In this document: positions 14,196 to 27,406 of the stretch, piece by piece
Position numbering within the stretch: position 1 is the first letter of the stretch
How the letters are laid out: each line of letters begins with the position of its first letter
Assembly (NCBI RefSeq): GCF_022458985.1
Contig: NC_061789.1
Coordinates: 15,780,357 to 15,844,356 of the forward strand
Direction: 5' to 3'
Length of the DNA stretch: 64,000 nucleotides
Source of the DNA: Mugil cephalus
Taxonomy: Eukaryota > Chordata > Actinopteri > Mugiliformes > Mugilidae
Notes under the pieces: generated by a model
Seen by the model: the letters and a program-made list of their open reading frames with translations, nothing else
The model's database searches: none
Told to the model about the DNA's origin: nothing
Translations under genes and position numbers: made by a program

Positions 14196-15650
14196 ACAAA
14201 ATAAGCACATTACTTAAAAGCATTGAGAGGTTCGGGGCCTCCACGAATTCACATGCAAAATGCGAGCCCAGTTATTAAAATGCAAAGTTTGCACCTATTG
14301 CATTGGATGTGTTCCTTCCAATAACACGTACGTTACAAGAGTCCACTTAAACCTAAGTACTAATATTAAATGCATAAACTGACGCGTGGCCGTGACATAG
14401 TGAATGAACCGTTCCAATCGAATATTGCTCGATAACAATAACGAGATCATTTTTTTTTCCAGTAGCATGAAGTTTGCGATAGAAAAAAAGGCTCTGTACA
14501 TCGGCATCAAAAAAAATAAAAATAAAAAAATCAAACAATGGGGCTGAAACTGCTGTGTATATCGTAGAATTGTTTAAGACCACTAATGTCCATTGCGACA
14601 AGCAGGCAGCCATATTACTTCAAGGCACATATAGATCTATATGCATGGCGCTACTCATACAGGACCAAGGTAAGTAAAAGGCGCAGCAGCCACACGAACT
14701 CGTGGCCCCCTTTTTTTTGCAGCCACATCACATAAGCGGACACAGGCGTCGCCACAAAAAAAAAAAAAAAAAAAAAGAAGGACAACTGTACAGAGACCTG
14801 CCACATCTACGCCAAGCACGCTTACTGTGTCACACTAAGTCAGCACACACGTAGATGGAGGATCTATGCTTGTTGCAGGCTTTAGCCATCTTTGAGTTCA
14901 GCTGTGATTTATTTGAAATAATGTGCATGTTAACTGAACCTAGTTACGTCACTTCAGTTGCAGGGTTTGTTTTCTATATAATATGCAAGTGGACAATTTT
15001 AGGAGGAACTATGTAGAATCCTGGTAGTTATTACACACAGATATCACATCATCATTTGAAGTAAGAAAACAGACGTAGCGTTGTTTAAGACAGCAGACAG
15101 CTTAAACTAATCTCATTATATACTTTTGTTATAAGGAATGGATTTTGTCAGGCGCAAAATCACTTCACTTTTTACACAAAGATACACAAGTAACACAAAT
15201 ATATAAAGCAAATCAAGCGGACAGGGAAACAGTCCTCGAGTTACTATGCCTAACGTCGCAGCTGATATCTGAGAACAAACTACATTTTATAAATTCTTCG
15301 CGATTTAGTGTCAAGAAATGGATACAGAGTTAAGTGAAAGTAAGTGTGCTTAAAGGCACCACCACGAAAGGCAGTGAGAAATCTCTGGAACCGACGTTAT
15401 TAAGACTTTAACTCTGGTCGAGAGCCACACAACACGCAGGTACTAATGAAATGTTTTCAGAGCCGGGGAAACAATATATCTTTTTAAAGATGAGTCATAA
15501 GAGTAAGGTAGCAAAAACCTCCGCGTTGCCGCGGTCGAATTTGTTTTGTAATGTCGAGAAGAGACAGTGATGGAATAAACAGAGTCCTCCCTCGTCCTTC
15601 CTTACTTGGCCGTTGTCGGCTGTAATCACACGAGCAGAAGACTGGGTAGA

Positions 15651-15697
15651 CTGGCTGGCTGGCTGGCCGGCTGGGTGGGTGGGTGGGTGGGGGGTGG
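15651..15697. repeat. (GGCT)n/(GGGT)n repeat
   Basis: CTGG units pass into five GGGT units and GGGGGG about 60 bp 3' of the mgrn1 stop codon. The plus strand is potentially G-quadruplex forming. Confidence 0.85.
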
Positions 15698-15746
15698 AAG
15701 GAAGGAATGGAGTGAATGATCTTTGTGAAGAAAAGCTGGATCAGAG

Positions 15747-18700
15747 TCACGGGTTGAGGTGTTCATCTTCCATGTGAAGGCTGCTCGTAGGACACAGGAG
15801 AGGCTGGCTGGAGCAGTTTGTGCTCTGACTTTTCAGGCTTTCTGTCGACTCCGAAGAACCTGGAGAGAAACGATCAACCTATAAACAGCACGGCCCGAAG
15901 GGGAGTCTCCTGGTCTAACGGGAGACGGGCATTTAAAACTTGCTTAAGGCCTCACATTCTTTTTTTTTTCTAGCTGCGATAGATATCCGTGAATAAGGAG
16001 GACAAGATTCAGAGAGAGCAGTAGCGCTCGTACACAGAGAAGCAGAGCAGACAGGAAAGCCTACATACCACAGTTACTCCTCCAAACCAATAGAGCAGGA
16101 ATCGGGACCTAGAGCTGCCCAAAGTGAGGAGGTACAGAGAGACATGGTGACAGGGGACACAACGGGAGCGTTAAGAAACACACAGGAGCACGGGTTAGAG
16201 GCAAAGCACGGGAAATCACGGCTTTAAAGTCTTTAAAGTCAGAAGAAAGACTGAGTATCAGAGTGGGGACTTAACATCTAGTCCCGAACCAGGAGATGCA
16301 GTCAAAGCCCACGAATAAAAAGATGACACATATAATACATATCCCATTTCTTTCATCCCTTTCCTGTTTAGAGAAGTTCAGAGATGATGATATCTGTTCA
16401 TCGCTCCTGGCGCAGCATTCTCACCTGGCAGAGACAGGTCACCCGGCGGGTCGCTCTCCGTTTTGGTCAAGCTGCTGTGTTCACTGCTGCAGTCCTGCAG
16501 GATGTCTCCTCCAGAGTGCATCCTGTCCTCTAACCAATCAGGAAGAGAAAGACACCGTCAAACACCGTCAAACCTCGTCAAACGCATTACGGGCATCGTG
16601 GTTCACCGAGCGCAAAATCACGAGCCTCACCGTCATCTGGAGAAAGGGATTCTGCCACATCCTCGGTCGCTGTGGCCTGGAAGAGAAAGGAGGAAGTGTT
16701 GTTTTTTTGTCCACAAGAGAGGAAGTTTAAAGGGCCAGACAGGAGAGTGGCGGCTTACGTCTGTGGGGGCGGGGCTGCTGGACAGCATCGTGTGCGGCTG
16801 AGCATCTGACATCTCCGACAGCTTCTCCTCATCCTCCTCCTGGATGGGAGACGATGGAGATCTGAGGGTGCTGGAGGAGAGACAGGGAAGACAGAATGAA
16901 TACCTAATGAAATGTGTTAAGGTATACAGCTGATTACTGATAAAGCTCCAGGGAATATGAATCTTAACATTTAGTCCAACTTTCTGTCCCAACCAGACGT
17001 CGTGCAGTTGTGGTTTTACGTATATGTAAATATTTTCTCTGTGTGGTTACCTGTCGGGTGACTTGCTGACTTTGCCTTTCTGCAGGCTTCCATCGCTCAA
17101 ATGCTCTGGGGAGCTCAGCTGTCTGTTGTCACCCCCCAGACCCCCCGAGAAGTTGATTTCATCATAGAGGGGGACAGACGGGATGGGGGGGGAAACCGAC
17201 CGCAGACCGTTCAGAGCCTCCAACAGCGAGATAGGTTCAAAGCCAGGAGGAACCGAGTCAGAGCTCTGCAAACAGAGCAATAAAAAAAAAAAAGATAAGA
17301 TGTAATGCTGCCCCACTTACTTTAAACTTCCAAGTGTGTGGAGTGAATTTGAACTTTTGGGAACTTACCGAGTGCTCGTCGTGGTCCATAGTCTGAGCCA
17401 GAACGGGACTGAAGGACACGGGAGAAAGAGCACCAGGCTTTTTCCTCACAGCTCTGATCTGCAGCAAAGCTCTGAAGGCTGCGTAGAGGAAACAAAGGTC
17501 ACACTAAACAACAACAATAACACATTTATGAGTGAAGCCGCATTAAACTTCCCACAGAGCACTGTGTAACACATATAATGTCGTGCTCCTTACGCAGCCT
17601 GCAGATGGGACAGTTGTTGGCCTGGTAACGCAGCGTGTCTGCACAGGAGTTGCAGAGACACAAATGTCTGCAGGGCAGGATGAGTGTGTCTCGCAGGTCC
17701 GACAAACACACAACACACTCGTTGCTGTTGTCACTGTTTTCGTCATCGGATGGCTACGGAAAAAAATAAAAAATAAATTAAGGCCATCCATACAAACCAA
17801 CACATGGCTACTGCATAACGATGTACGGGAATATTTTCACTGAAACCTTGGTTTCTTGGTTGTTTTTGTTCTCAATCCCATAGATCTCTTGTAAGAGGTA
17901 GCTCACACGATCCACCTACGAAAGTTAAAGAAGCAGACATTTAATGTTCATGTTCCACTAACCCACAATAACAAGTTCAATTCAGTACAGCATAATGCTG
18001 CAATGATTTCCATGAGAAAACATCACAATTCAGATAAACAGTGTGCAACTATTCTGCTGAGGTTTGAATGATTCCAATGAGATGGTGCTTTTGTTTCACA
18101 GCACCCACGTTTAAATCACATCTTAGACCTTGACAAAGTTCTCCCTTCACAATACTTGTAATATGACAAAAGGTTTAAAATCACAATATCATATTGTGGC
18201 TTAAAACTGATACTGTGTCATGTGGACAAAAAGTACTGTTATTCTAAACAGGCTTGTTTTGTCTTATTTTTGCATGCACTCCTAGCCCTGCTTAATATAA
18301 TCACTGCATCAAGATGAACAAGACGTCAGATGTCCAACCCCAACACGTTACAGAGCACACTGCATTATTCACGTCAATAACAGGGCAAACAGCAAAGGTC
18401 AATGCTGAAATAGAAACATTCATAAACCTACAATTTGCTTCTGCTTCAGGGGCTTCACAGAGAAACTGCCATCAACGTGCTGGAGACAAAAAGAGACGGA
18501 TCATATACAAACTGCTTTGTTTTAACAGACTACACTCGCTCGTTGTGATGTATACGTACTCTTTCAAAGGCTGCCAGTAGTACATGGGCATGTCCAAGGC
18601 AATCTTAAAAAAAAAAAAAGTTAAAACAAACTTTGTATGAAGTTCTAGTACTTAGCATCAGTGCAGTTCATTTGGACTGTTACAAGCAGTGACGCTTACC

Positions 18701-20816
18701 GTCCCCTTCATCAACCACAGCTTGGATCACCATAGGAAACACTCCTCGGTCGAGGTCAAAGTTCAGCTACAAAGAGAGAATATAGATGTATTTAATTATG
18801 TACAAGTGTGAATGAATAAATAAGCTTTGAACGTCAGCAGCAGATACTCACATCCTCCTCTTTCCACTCGCTGAAGTCAATTTTAAAAGACGGCATGGAG
18901 AACTGTTGGCTCACCCCCCGCTTGTAATGCACAGTTTCAGAGGCCAATAATGGATCCTTTGGACTGTACCTGGAAATGAACAGTTGCAGAGAAGAACCCT
19001 CAGTGTATGCGAAGATGAAAGATTGTAGCGCAGAAATAAAAATAAAAAATGTGTTTATCAGAGACATGAGGAGGGGAGCCATTATTCCAGCTGGTTTTGA
19101 CAATTGGACATTAACAGATCTTTAAGTAATAGTGAGTTCATTAGTGCCGCCAACACAATCTGTCTGATTTTGGAAAAACACATCATCTTTTTAGTCTCAT
19201 CATAAGGTGGCTCTTATTTTCATCTTTCTCCATCTTATCTACAGTATCCATGGTGACTGATGGTTGCTAAGGACCCAAAGTATCTATTCTAGACTTTGAG
19301 CACTGAGGCTCGATCTCGCCCCTCATAAAAATGTGGTATAAACATCTCTGGCAGCAAAATGAAGCACTAAGGTGTGTCAGACAGAATAAAATAACCAATT
19401 AAGGGCCAGATTATTTTCTGGTTGGCTTATAAATATGTAAAGCTTCATCATCATTCTTTAAAAAGAGAAAAAACTGAGATGTCATACACAGCCATCCCGT
19501 TGGAGAACTCCTCAAAGGCCTGGCAGTAGAGGGTGATGGCCACCCGAGCATCAGCGTCAAAGGTGAACTCCACACCATACTGGACTTTTGGTTTGCCACC
19601 GTCCTCCACTGGTGTGTCAGAGTCATCTTTATACCTGCAATCAAGAGGTTTGACAAACGTTACAAGCGTGTACCTTGAGTGCAATTTGTATTCCTGCCTC
19701 ACTTCGTTTACCTGACCAAACGCAGAGAGTCCTTTCTGATGTTGACCAGACTCCTCAGGGTTTTCACAGGCTCATGGGGCGCAGGCGTCACATACGGAAA
19801 CTAGAGAAAGACAAAACCAAATGAGTGAAAACATTTGACACGGATCAGTCTCATCACTGAGAGGACATGTGGAACTGCATCACAGTAGTTGTGCTTAGGT
19901 TTCTAACCTGCACTGGCCTATTTCCGAGAAAATTCAAGTCCATGTTTTCCCCGAAAAGGTATCCTTCTGGATGTGGTGTGTCGAATTTCTCTCCTCCCAT
20001 GAAGAAGTGGCTGGCAAAGTAATTCCCTGTAAATGAGGGGGAAATAAGTTAATTAATAGCCGGGACTATTTTTAGCAGAAAGAGCAGGCTAATGTTGAAT
20101 AATTCAGTCATTTCAGAGACAGGAGCGATGCAGCCTCAATGAACTTTCAACCCCTTAGAAGAACTTTGAAAACATAATATTATCACTTGTCTAAATAGGT
20201 CTAGATTTCCGCCAAGGGAAAATGTATGTTAAATAAACATTTTTTAAATAGGTTTTCGAAAGTTTCCTGATCATTTATTGAGCAGTTCCTTTGCTGTCTC
20301 TCTTAAAGGTGTTAAACATTATTGTGAGCAGCCTTAAAAGAGTAAACAGCACAGAAAAGTGTGATTTATTCGCTTTTAAATTAAAGGCTGGATGATCTTT
20401 AGTATCTCAGTTCGTACACAAGAGAATAAAGAAGATCACGGCGCCATAATTACTTCACAATGTGTCAACCTGATCTATTTTGACAGACCTCAACGTTAGG
20501 TGCGACCTAGTCATAACAAGACTGTGACAAATATGACCTCTGGCCAGGACACTGGCAAATTTATATGCCATCACGGATGTTTACAATCAGTATTGATCTC
20601 AATTGCTGACGATCGTAGATAGAAAATACGCAGAAACCACAACTAGCTAAGTAGCGCTCGGTGTTTTGCTGTTTGTTATGGTTAAGCGAACCTTTATTAG
20701 GACTCTGATTGCACTGTCGATCTCTTACCAGATTTAGGTGGGAATCGATAGGCCGAGTTGGCCTGGATATCGATGTCCTCAACCCCAGCGATTCTGCGAC
20801 TCAGGATGGAGCCCAT
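15747..20816 (-). CDS. mgrn1: Mahogunin, RING-type E3 ubiquitin ligase MGRN1
   Basis: E3 ligase acting on TSG101 and in melanocortin-receptor and endosomal trafficking in mammals. Sixteen exons, in transcript order: 20729-20816, 19908-20026, 19712-19800, 19488-19634, 18852-18969, 18700-18766, 18560-18603, 18432-18479, 17847-17915, 17594-17753, 17369-17478, 17051-17265, 16759-16870, 16631-16676, 16425-16529, 15747-15859. They give 549 residues (human about 552). The start MGSILSRR fits an N-myristoylation site. The conserved domain includes [20 protein letters not shown]. The C3HC4 RING at about residues 275-314 runs ECVVCL...[11 protein letters not shown]...CPICR. The human PSAP motif that binds TSG101 reads PSVP here (residues 382-385, 17170-17181). 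The donor after exon 9 (GTTTCA) is weak. The two or three C-terminal exons are the least conserved part, and alternative tails are possible. The RNF157 paralogue is excluded by the [18 protein letters not shown] start. Confidence 0.95.
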
Positions 20817-21893
20817 CTTTCTCCGTTGGATCGCCGATGTTAGCTACGTTCAGCTAAAAGCTAACGACGCGTCAGCAGCCGCTATTACCACTAACCTGGG
20901 CCGACGCCGACGTCCTAATAAATACAGCACCTACCAAAAAAAGAAAAGCTAGCTTCGGCTAGTTTGACATTTTAAACGCCGTGTTTGTCGTCTGTTGTGC
21001 TGCGAAGAAGCAGGAAGCAGTCCGAGGGAGGGGAGCTGTTGTTGTGCCAGAGCTGTGTGCTAACCAGGGAGTCAACCTGATAGGCTGTCCTCGCGCAAGG
21101 GCGTTCGCTTTGTGTGAAGGGACCGTCCGGAGAGAAGCACGGAGCCACTTAAGTCAGGTCAGCAGGGGAAGAGGTCAGCGGCTCGGTCATTTTAACGTGG
21201 CAACAGTTAAAAATAAATGGGAAGCAGAAGTAAAAACGCTAAACCACACATAGCAAATTTAGGTACAAAGTAACAATGTGGAAAGTAATTTTATGTTGGT
21301 TTCCAAGCTAGCCAAGTGCTCCTTTTCATACTATGCTCAACTGTGATCAATAAAACATTCAATTATAAAATTCATTTAATTTAGGTAGATGATTTTTGAT
21401 TTTTTTTTTACCGAGAGTGTTGCATTGTTTCACAGATGCTTTGTTGCTAAGTTGAATTTGACCAGTTTAATATTGCAGTTTCTGGTCGTGACCACTAGCG
21501 GGCAGTAACACACTCATGATCCTCTGTGCTCCTCGAATCTTCTGGTGGTGACTGGAGATCAGTCTGCTCTGTCACTATTCAATACCGACATGCACAGATA
21601 AACATTATAATCCTGGTGGCATTAATGTCTCACACTGTGAGGAAATGCAATATGCCACATCCGGCATTAATACAAATTATTCACGATGATAATTATAATG
21701 CATAATTCTATTTAATGACAAAAAATAAACACATAATAAATAAGAGTCAACAAATAGAAGTAGCTTTAACAGCTCCAACAAGCATTGTTTTAACAGTTGT
21801 TTTAATAATGTTTGGACACCTACTTGACATAGCACTTTTTATATTCTTTTGGTTATTTTACTCTGGTTTTCCTCATACAATTGTAAATGCATT

Positions 21894-21942
<49 letters not shown>

Positions 21943-22267
21943 TACACCGTCTTACTGCATTGACACTGACGTGGAAGGTGTGTTCGTGCAGTCTTGATAA
22001 TAATTTAATATTGGACCCCAGGAAGAATAGCCCTTGCCCCTATAATAGAGTGATGACTAATGGGGATTCTATTAATAAATATGAAAAAAAAGTGAAACGT
22101 GAAATACGTAATAAACACTTTCGCATGATTACGTCCTGATTACTGACGCCAGGCGTAAATCCGTCTCGGCGGATGTTGACTCTCCTCGGTCGGGAGGTCG
22201 GAGGCTGCTAACGTCAAACAACTTCAGACTCAGCAAGAGAGCTGCTGGGATTTTCTCCCACAACCAG
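20817..22267. promoter_or_regulatory. Divergent mgrn1 / cdip1 promoter region and cdip1 5'UTR exon
   Basis: The mgrn1 start codon (minus) and the first cdip1 exon (plus) are about 1.4 kb apart. A strong donor (CCAG|GTAAGT) at 22267/22268 marks the end of a noncoding cdip1 exon beginning somewhere after about 22140. Between them, AT-rich sequence holds an (AAT)n microsatellite at 21894-21939. No coding exon was recognised. Confidence 0.55.
21894..21939. repeat. (AAT)n microsatellite
   Basis: About 15 uninterrupted AAT units between mgrn1 and cdip1. Confidence 0.95.
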
Positions 22268-24283
22268 GTAAGTTAGCGTTTCTTTCCACCCCACACTGAC
22301 AGCTGCATCACTACATTCATAAACAGGGAAACTTTCCCCTCACTCGTTGACTTGTTTACTCCTTTAACTGCTGCATGGTCGGTCTGTTGTTTCTCTGTCA
22401 AGAATGGCGACGCTAGTTAGCCGTTTAACGGCAGCTAGCTGGCTAGCCGGCGAGCTAACGTGATGTTTTTTTTTGCTGTTTTCTGTTGCTGAACAAACAC
22501 ATTACTTGTCTTAAACGCGACCCTAGACATGAGCACACACAAGCATCCACTTTACATCGTCCCTGGGATGATTAAAAACGGTGTGAAACAGGAACCAGTG
22601 TGACCTGACAGTTAGCTAATAACGGTAACATCTGTCCGTGTTGTCTCTCGCGTTAGCTCCGTTTATTGTTAAAGGGAATAATTGTTTGACACTACAATCA
22701 CCAGGTTGTGTTAACATCAGAGCTTTATTTCACTGGCCCGCATTACGTAACTAAGTTATTCATGATTAGTTGTGCAAGTGGCTTTCAGCAGGATTAACGG
22801 CGACGGGATTTAAAAGAAATTACACCAGCTAGCTTCTGTAGCTCGTAGGTTGGCTAAGAAATTAGATACATGTTCTCATTGAACTAACATTAATATTTAT
22901 TTACTGTGTCATTTTTGTTTTTCCATATTTAAACTGTCACACAAGCGACCTTGTCGCTACTAGTAGTACTACTATTGAGGATACCACGTTAAGGGGTGTG
23001 TGTTTTTTTACTTCATCCCACAGCATTTTATTATCAGGGCTCTCGATTTTTATGCTTAGGTTGGAGATTTTTGTTTGTTTGTTTGTTTGTTTTTTGAGTC
23101 GGACAAGGGTGAAGTGTTTGAGGATAATCCCTTTAAACCAAATATGTTTTATTTGCGACTTTCTGGCAACAAGAAAAAGTGTTTTCTGACTGACTGATCA
23201 GTCGCTGATTCAAGCAGAACAGTCTGCCTTCCCCTCATCCATCCATAGATAACTCATCTCTTTTGTACATGTCCATGTTACTAATGTGCAGCAAGTTTTA
23301 TCACTTCTCATTATGAGAAATGTCATGTGTCCTGCGTGGACGTATTGAAATGCCAGTGTCTCACACTCAGTGCATGAGACTTGAGAGCTCTCCTGTTTAT
23401 TCTGATCCTGCCCATTTCTATTGATCCTTTCCTCCAGGTTGTGGCACATCTGCCGGCTCCCTCTAGTGGACTCCTTCCTTTTCCCGTCTGCTTCAGGTAA
23501 ACACCCACAACAGATTACACATGTGCAGTGTAATCCAGTGTGTGTCATGCTTTCACCTGTCTGAACTCCCGGAAAGCAAGCACCTCAGGACCTCAACTGT
23601 TTGACAAAACAAACACTTGGTCCATGGGTCATACAGCTACATAACACTTCATTTCCAGATTTCCTTTTTCGCAATTTACAGTCATGTCATCAGAGATCAA
23701 ACTTACACATGCTCCTAAGACTTTTGGTGAACACTGCATTTACCCACAGCGTGCATTATTTAGCCAAGGAGAGAATGAAATTTTAGCAGGGGGTCTGGAA
23801 GGAGGAGGAGTTCTCATTTGCCCACTTGTTTTTTTCTGTTTCTAATCACTCTCATGACCAGGTGTTATGAGAATTACTATGTAAAGTTGGGTTATGTTTT
23901 ACTCAGAAGATGCAATGAAAACCAATTCCTAAATTGTACTGTCACTTGGTGTCACTCAATCTTCTAAACTGACACATTTCTTACAGCACATTTTGTTGTT
24001 CAGGTAATCTTCCAATAAATCAGGCCATCAAAATATGTTGTCAGACGATGTTCTCTGTCTCCAAGTAGCCTTAAACAACTTCCCCTTCATTTCGCTACAT
24101 CAAGTTCTTCATTAGCCTCTGTGACTGTTGTTGGAACATTTAAAATCTGTGTCAGAGAGTAATGAGCGAAGGGACTCAAACTGTGCTTTTTTTTTTTTTT
24201 CTTGCAGAGCAAAAAGCGACCTATTGGAACTGTGAGCGGACCTCACGTTTGGACCCATCTGCTCGTTCAGACATCCGGCCATT

Positions 24284-27200
24284 ATGTCCAATGATCCTCC
24301 CCCTCCGTACCCTGGAGGCCCCAGCGCTCCTCTCATCGAGGAGAAGAACGGACAGCCTGGTAATGTAGCCGAACACGCAGGATCGTAGTTAAATGTTAGC
24401 AGGCAGCCACAGCGCTGGTGCTGATTTAAGATCTGAGTGAAACGATTGGCTGAGGTTAGCTCCTCATAGACCATAATAGACCAAGCTTCAACCACTGAGG
24501 TTTTTAAAAAAAAAAAAAAAAAAAAGTGATCGGTGAGTGCATCAGTCATGATGACTTTATTGAAACACTTGTGCTACCATAAAGTGTCTTGTATATAAAC
24601 CACAGAAAGTCACCAGGAGAAGATGTCCCAGTGCAGTGACTCTGAATGTGTGCTTTATTGATTCAGTGGTGTATTTCCTGTATGTCAGATGTCATTTTGA
24701 TCATTTATTTCAGTGTTGACTCACAGCAGTGTAGAGCTCTCCTCCTCAGTGCCAATATTCTCATGTGCACTGTCTTTCAGCAGTAAGAACTGGTCCTCCA
24801 CAGGGACAGCCCTTGCCTCCAGACTATGGTCCTCCACCCTATGAGGGGCCACACCCAGGCTTCCTGCCCCCACATGTCCCCGGGGAAGGCCCCATGCCGA
24901 TGCCGATGCCGATGCCTCCACCGCTACAAGGTGCTGCAGACTGTCTGCAAACATAAATCAACACAAATAGTATCATCATGGGTTTGGTTGGTAGAAGCTA
25001 GAAAATAAAAGTTAAGGATGCTACATGAGCGATATTATGTCTGGCAGTAAAAAGAACACTTAGTTCTCAGTTCAAACCAGTTAATTGCTTTGGTGTTTAA
25101 TTTTTTAAGTAATCTGTGCAACACATTGAGGCTAGATTAGTTCCCCCTGCAGTTCTGCCTATGCTAAGATCCACGTTCATTCTCTGCAGGTGGCGCCTGC
25201 CCGCCGCTGCCACCCGGTCACTTTCATCACCCCATGCCGGGACACATGGGGCCTGGGCCCGGTCAGTTTGTCCACATGGGAGGTCACACGGCGACCGTCC
25301 TCGCTCCTCCAGGAGCAGCCACGACCGTGACCGTACTGCAGGGGGAAATGTTCCAGACCTCGCCGGTGCAGACTGTGTGTCCACACTGTCAGCAGGCAAT
25401 CATCACCCGCATCTCCCACGATGTCGGCCTCATGAACACACTCTTCTGCCTCTTCTGCTTCTTCGTAGGGTAAGTAGGGCCAGGGTTCAGAAGCTGGGCA
25501 TAAGAGAGGTCTGATACCGTTGTGACCGTAGTCACGGAGCTCGTGTTTCAAATGTGTTATATTACATCCTAATGTGAGTGAGAGTAAGAAAGTTTGTCAC
25601 CTTTACAAATGCAGAGATAATTTTGTGATATCTGAAAGATATAAGACATTTTTATGCTCCAGTGTATCGCGGTGACGTCTTTGTTGGTACATGATAAATG
25701 CCTGCACTGCGTGGATGCATTGTGGTAAAAGTTTTGCAGAAGTCTATTAGCTTTGCTGTTAAAGTCATTATGAAATGGATTTGCAGAGTGATTGCAACAG
25801 ATCCATTTTCCCAAGAAGGCACCACACGCATTACATGTTCAGCTTGAGCCAGAAGCACTTCTGGTGAAGGAGAAGCACACAAGGAGGGATAGATTCAAGA
25901 AAGCATTTTATTAGATAACAAACAAACTCTAAAATATCTCACTCCGACTCCAACAAAATGACCTTTGTGCAATTGTTGGGTCAGATGATGTTTTTTAGTT
26001 GACATATAGTGAAAGACATATGCTCCCTTTGAAGTTCACTAGGAACACGAATGAAAGTGAATTCATTCTAATAGAATAGTCCTACATCTTCTCTTCATGA
26101 AGTCTGTGGTATCCACATGTTGTGTCATATAAGTGAGAGAGCTGTTGATTCAACTGCGTTTTCATTGTGCAGGCTGTGATTAGCATTGCTGTTGAACTGT
26201 GGTGTATCTGTTATTTTGACCACATTGTAGTCAGCAGGCGAGGCTAAATAACAAACACTTCTCTTTCGTTTAATTTAATCCAGTTTAACAGCACCACAAA
26301 CTACACCCTCCAAAAATGAGCATGTAGTTGAATCAACACCTTTTGGACGCTGCATCAACATAAGCTGAACATATAACCTCCATGACACAAAGATTTAGTG
26401 CAGGACTGTTATGTTACTGCATTCAGAGGTGTACCTAATGAACTGGCAAATGTGTATATGATGACATTGTTAAAGGGATTCATTTAACACAAGGGGATCT
26501 GACCACAGTCTGATTGATTTGATTTCTGCACAATGACTCAAAACATCTGTCCTGAAAGTGAACTAAAAGTATTCAGAAAAAGGGGCCAAAAAGTCATGTT
26601 TGTGATACTTTTTTAAGTCCATCTGTTCACAACTGTTGTTCAGTGCCTTGTTTTGCTGCTGATCTTCCCAACACGTTTGTGGAAGTGTACATGGGGTGTT
26701 CAACATGGTGGTAGCATCCTTGTTAGTGCCTGTTTTGATGCATCTGGGCCAGAACAAGGTGCCTTCACTGATGGCCCAGTCAAGTCTGACGGGATCTTTC
26801 ATTGAGCTGAATCTTAAGAGAAACTGGGTTGTGTAGCACGACAACGACTGCAAACACGCAAGTTGTTCTACAAGACAATGATTAAAGAAGAGCAAACACT
26901 AGATATGTTTTGAGAAGACCTGAAGCAAGCAGTTTGTGTGAGGAAACTCACCAACATCTCACAACTGAAGCGTTTCTCTAATGAGGAACGAGCTAAAATC
27001 TGACCTAGACACTGTAGACGACTGTTCAGCTGCTGCAGGAATAATTCAGTTGTGCTTATAGCTGAGGTCGCACCAAAAACTGAAAGCGATGGTTTACTTA
27101 CTTTTGAAACTCGCTGTTGTCTCCAATAGATTAATGTACAAGTACAATGTATCAATATCATTCGTTGGATGGGTTCTCCTTGTCTACTTTCAGGACTTGT

Positions 27201-27406
27201 GTTGTTGTATCCACTAACGATTTGAGTGGTTTTTAGACAGAAATGAAAACTTTTATGTAAGCTTTCTTCTCATTTTGTTTGTTCTCATTCACAGGTGTGA
27301 TCTGGGCTGCTGCTTGATTCCCTGTCTGATCGATGACCTGAAGGATGTGACACACACCTGCCCCTACTGTAAGGGCTACATCTACACATACAAGCGTGTA
27401 TGCTAA
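24284..27406 (+). CDS. cdip1: Cell death-inducing p53-target protein 1 (LITAF domain)
   Basis: Membrane-anchored protein of late endosomes/lysosomes, pro-apoptotic downstream of p53 in mammals. Coding exons 24284-24359, 24781-24930, 25190-25469 and 27295-27406 give 205 residues (human 208). Noncoding exons end at 22267 and start at 24208. The N-terminus [17 protein letters not shown] is Pro-rich with PPPY motifs, then [11 protein letters not shown] and an [10 protein letters not shown] repeat. The LITAF domain spans about residue 133 to the end: VCPHCQQA, a hydrophobic Cys-rich segment ([20 protein letters not shown]) that dips into the membrane, and [17 protein letters not shown]. The two CxxC pairs bind zinc. 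The acceptor of exon 24781 is CAGCAG, allowing gain or loss of one Ala. The last intron is 1.8 kb and contains a decayed transposon. Confidence 0.95.
26560..27165. mobile_element. Decayed Tc1/mariner-like remnant in cdip1 intron
   Basis: Phrases typical of the 3' half and terminus of fish Tc1-type transposase DNA can be seen, for example a transposase-like block near 26930-27010 and a terminal ACTTACTTTTGAAACT-type segment near 27097-27115. No intact frame or paired terminal repeats were found, so the boundaries are approximate. Confidence 0.4.

Larger units (their letters stand above)
13736..15746 (-). other. mgrn1: Probable mgrn1 3'UTR
   Basis: About 2 kb downstream of the mgrn1 stop codon with no other gene. 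TTTATT at 13736-13741 is AATAAA on the minus strand and is a plausible distal polyadenylation signal; another lies near 14003-14008. The region includes a GGGGA repeat, a GGGT repeat and an A-tract at 14755-14776. Confidence 0.5.
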
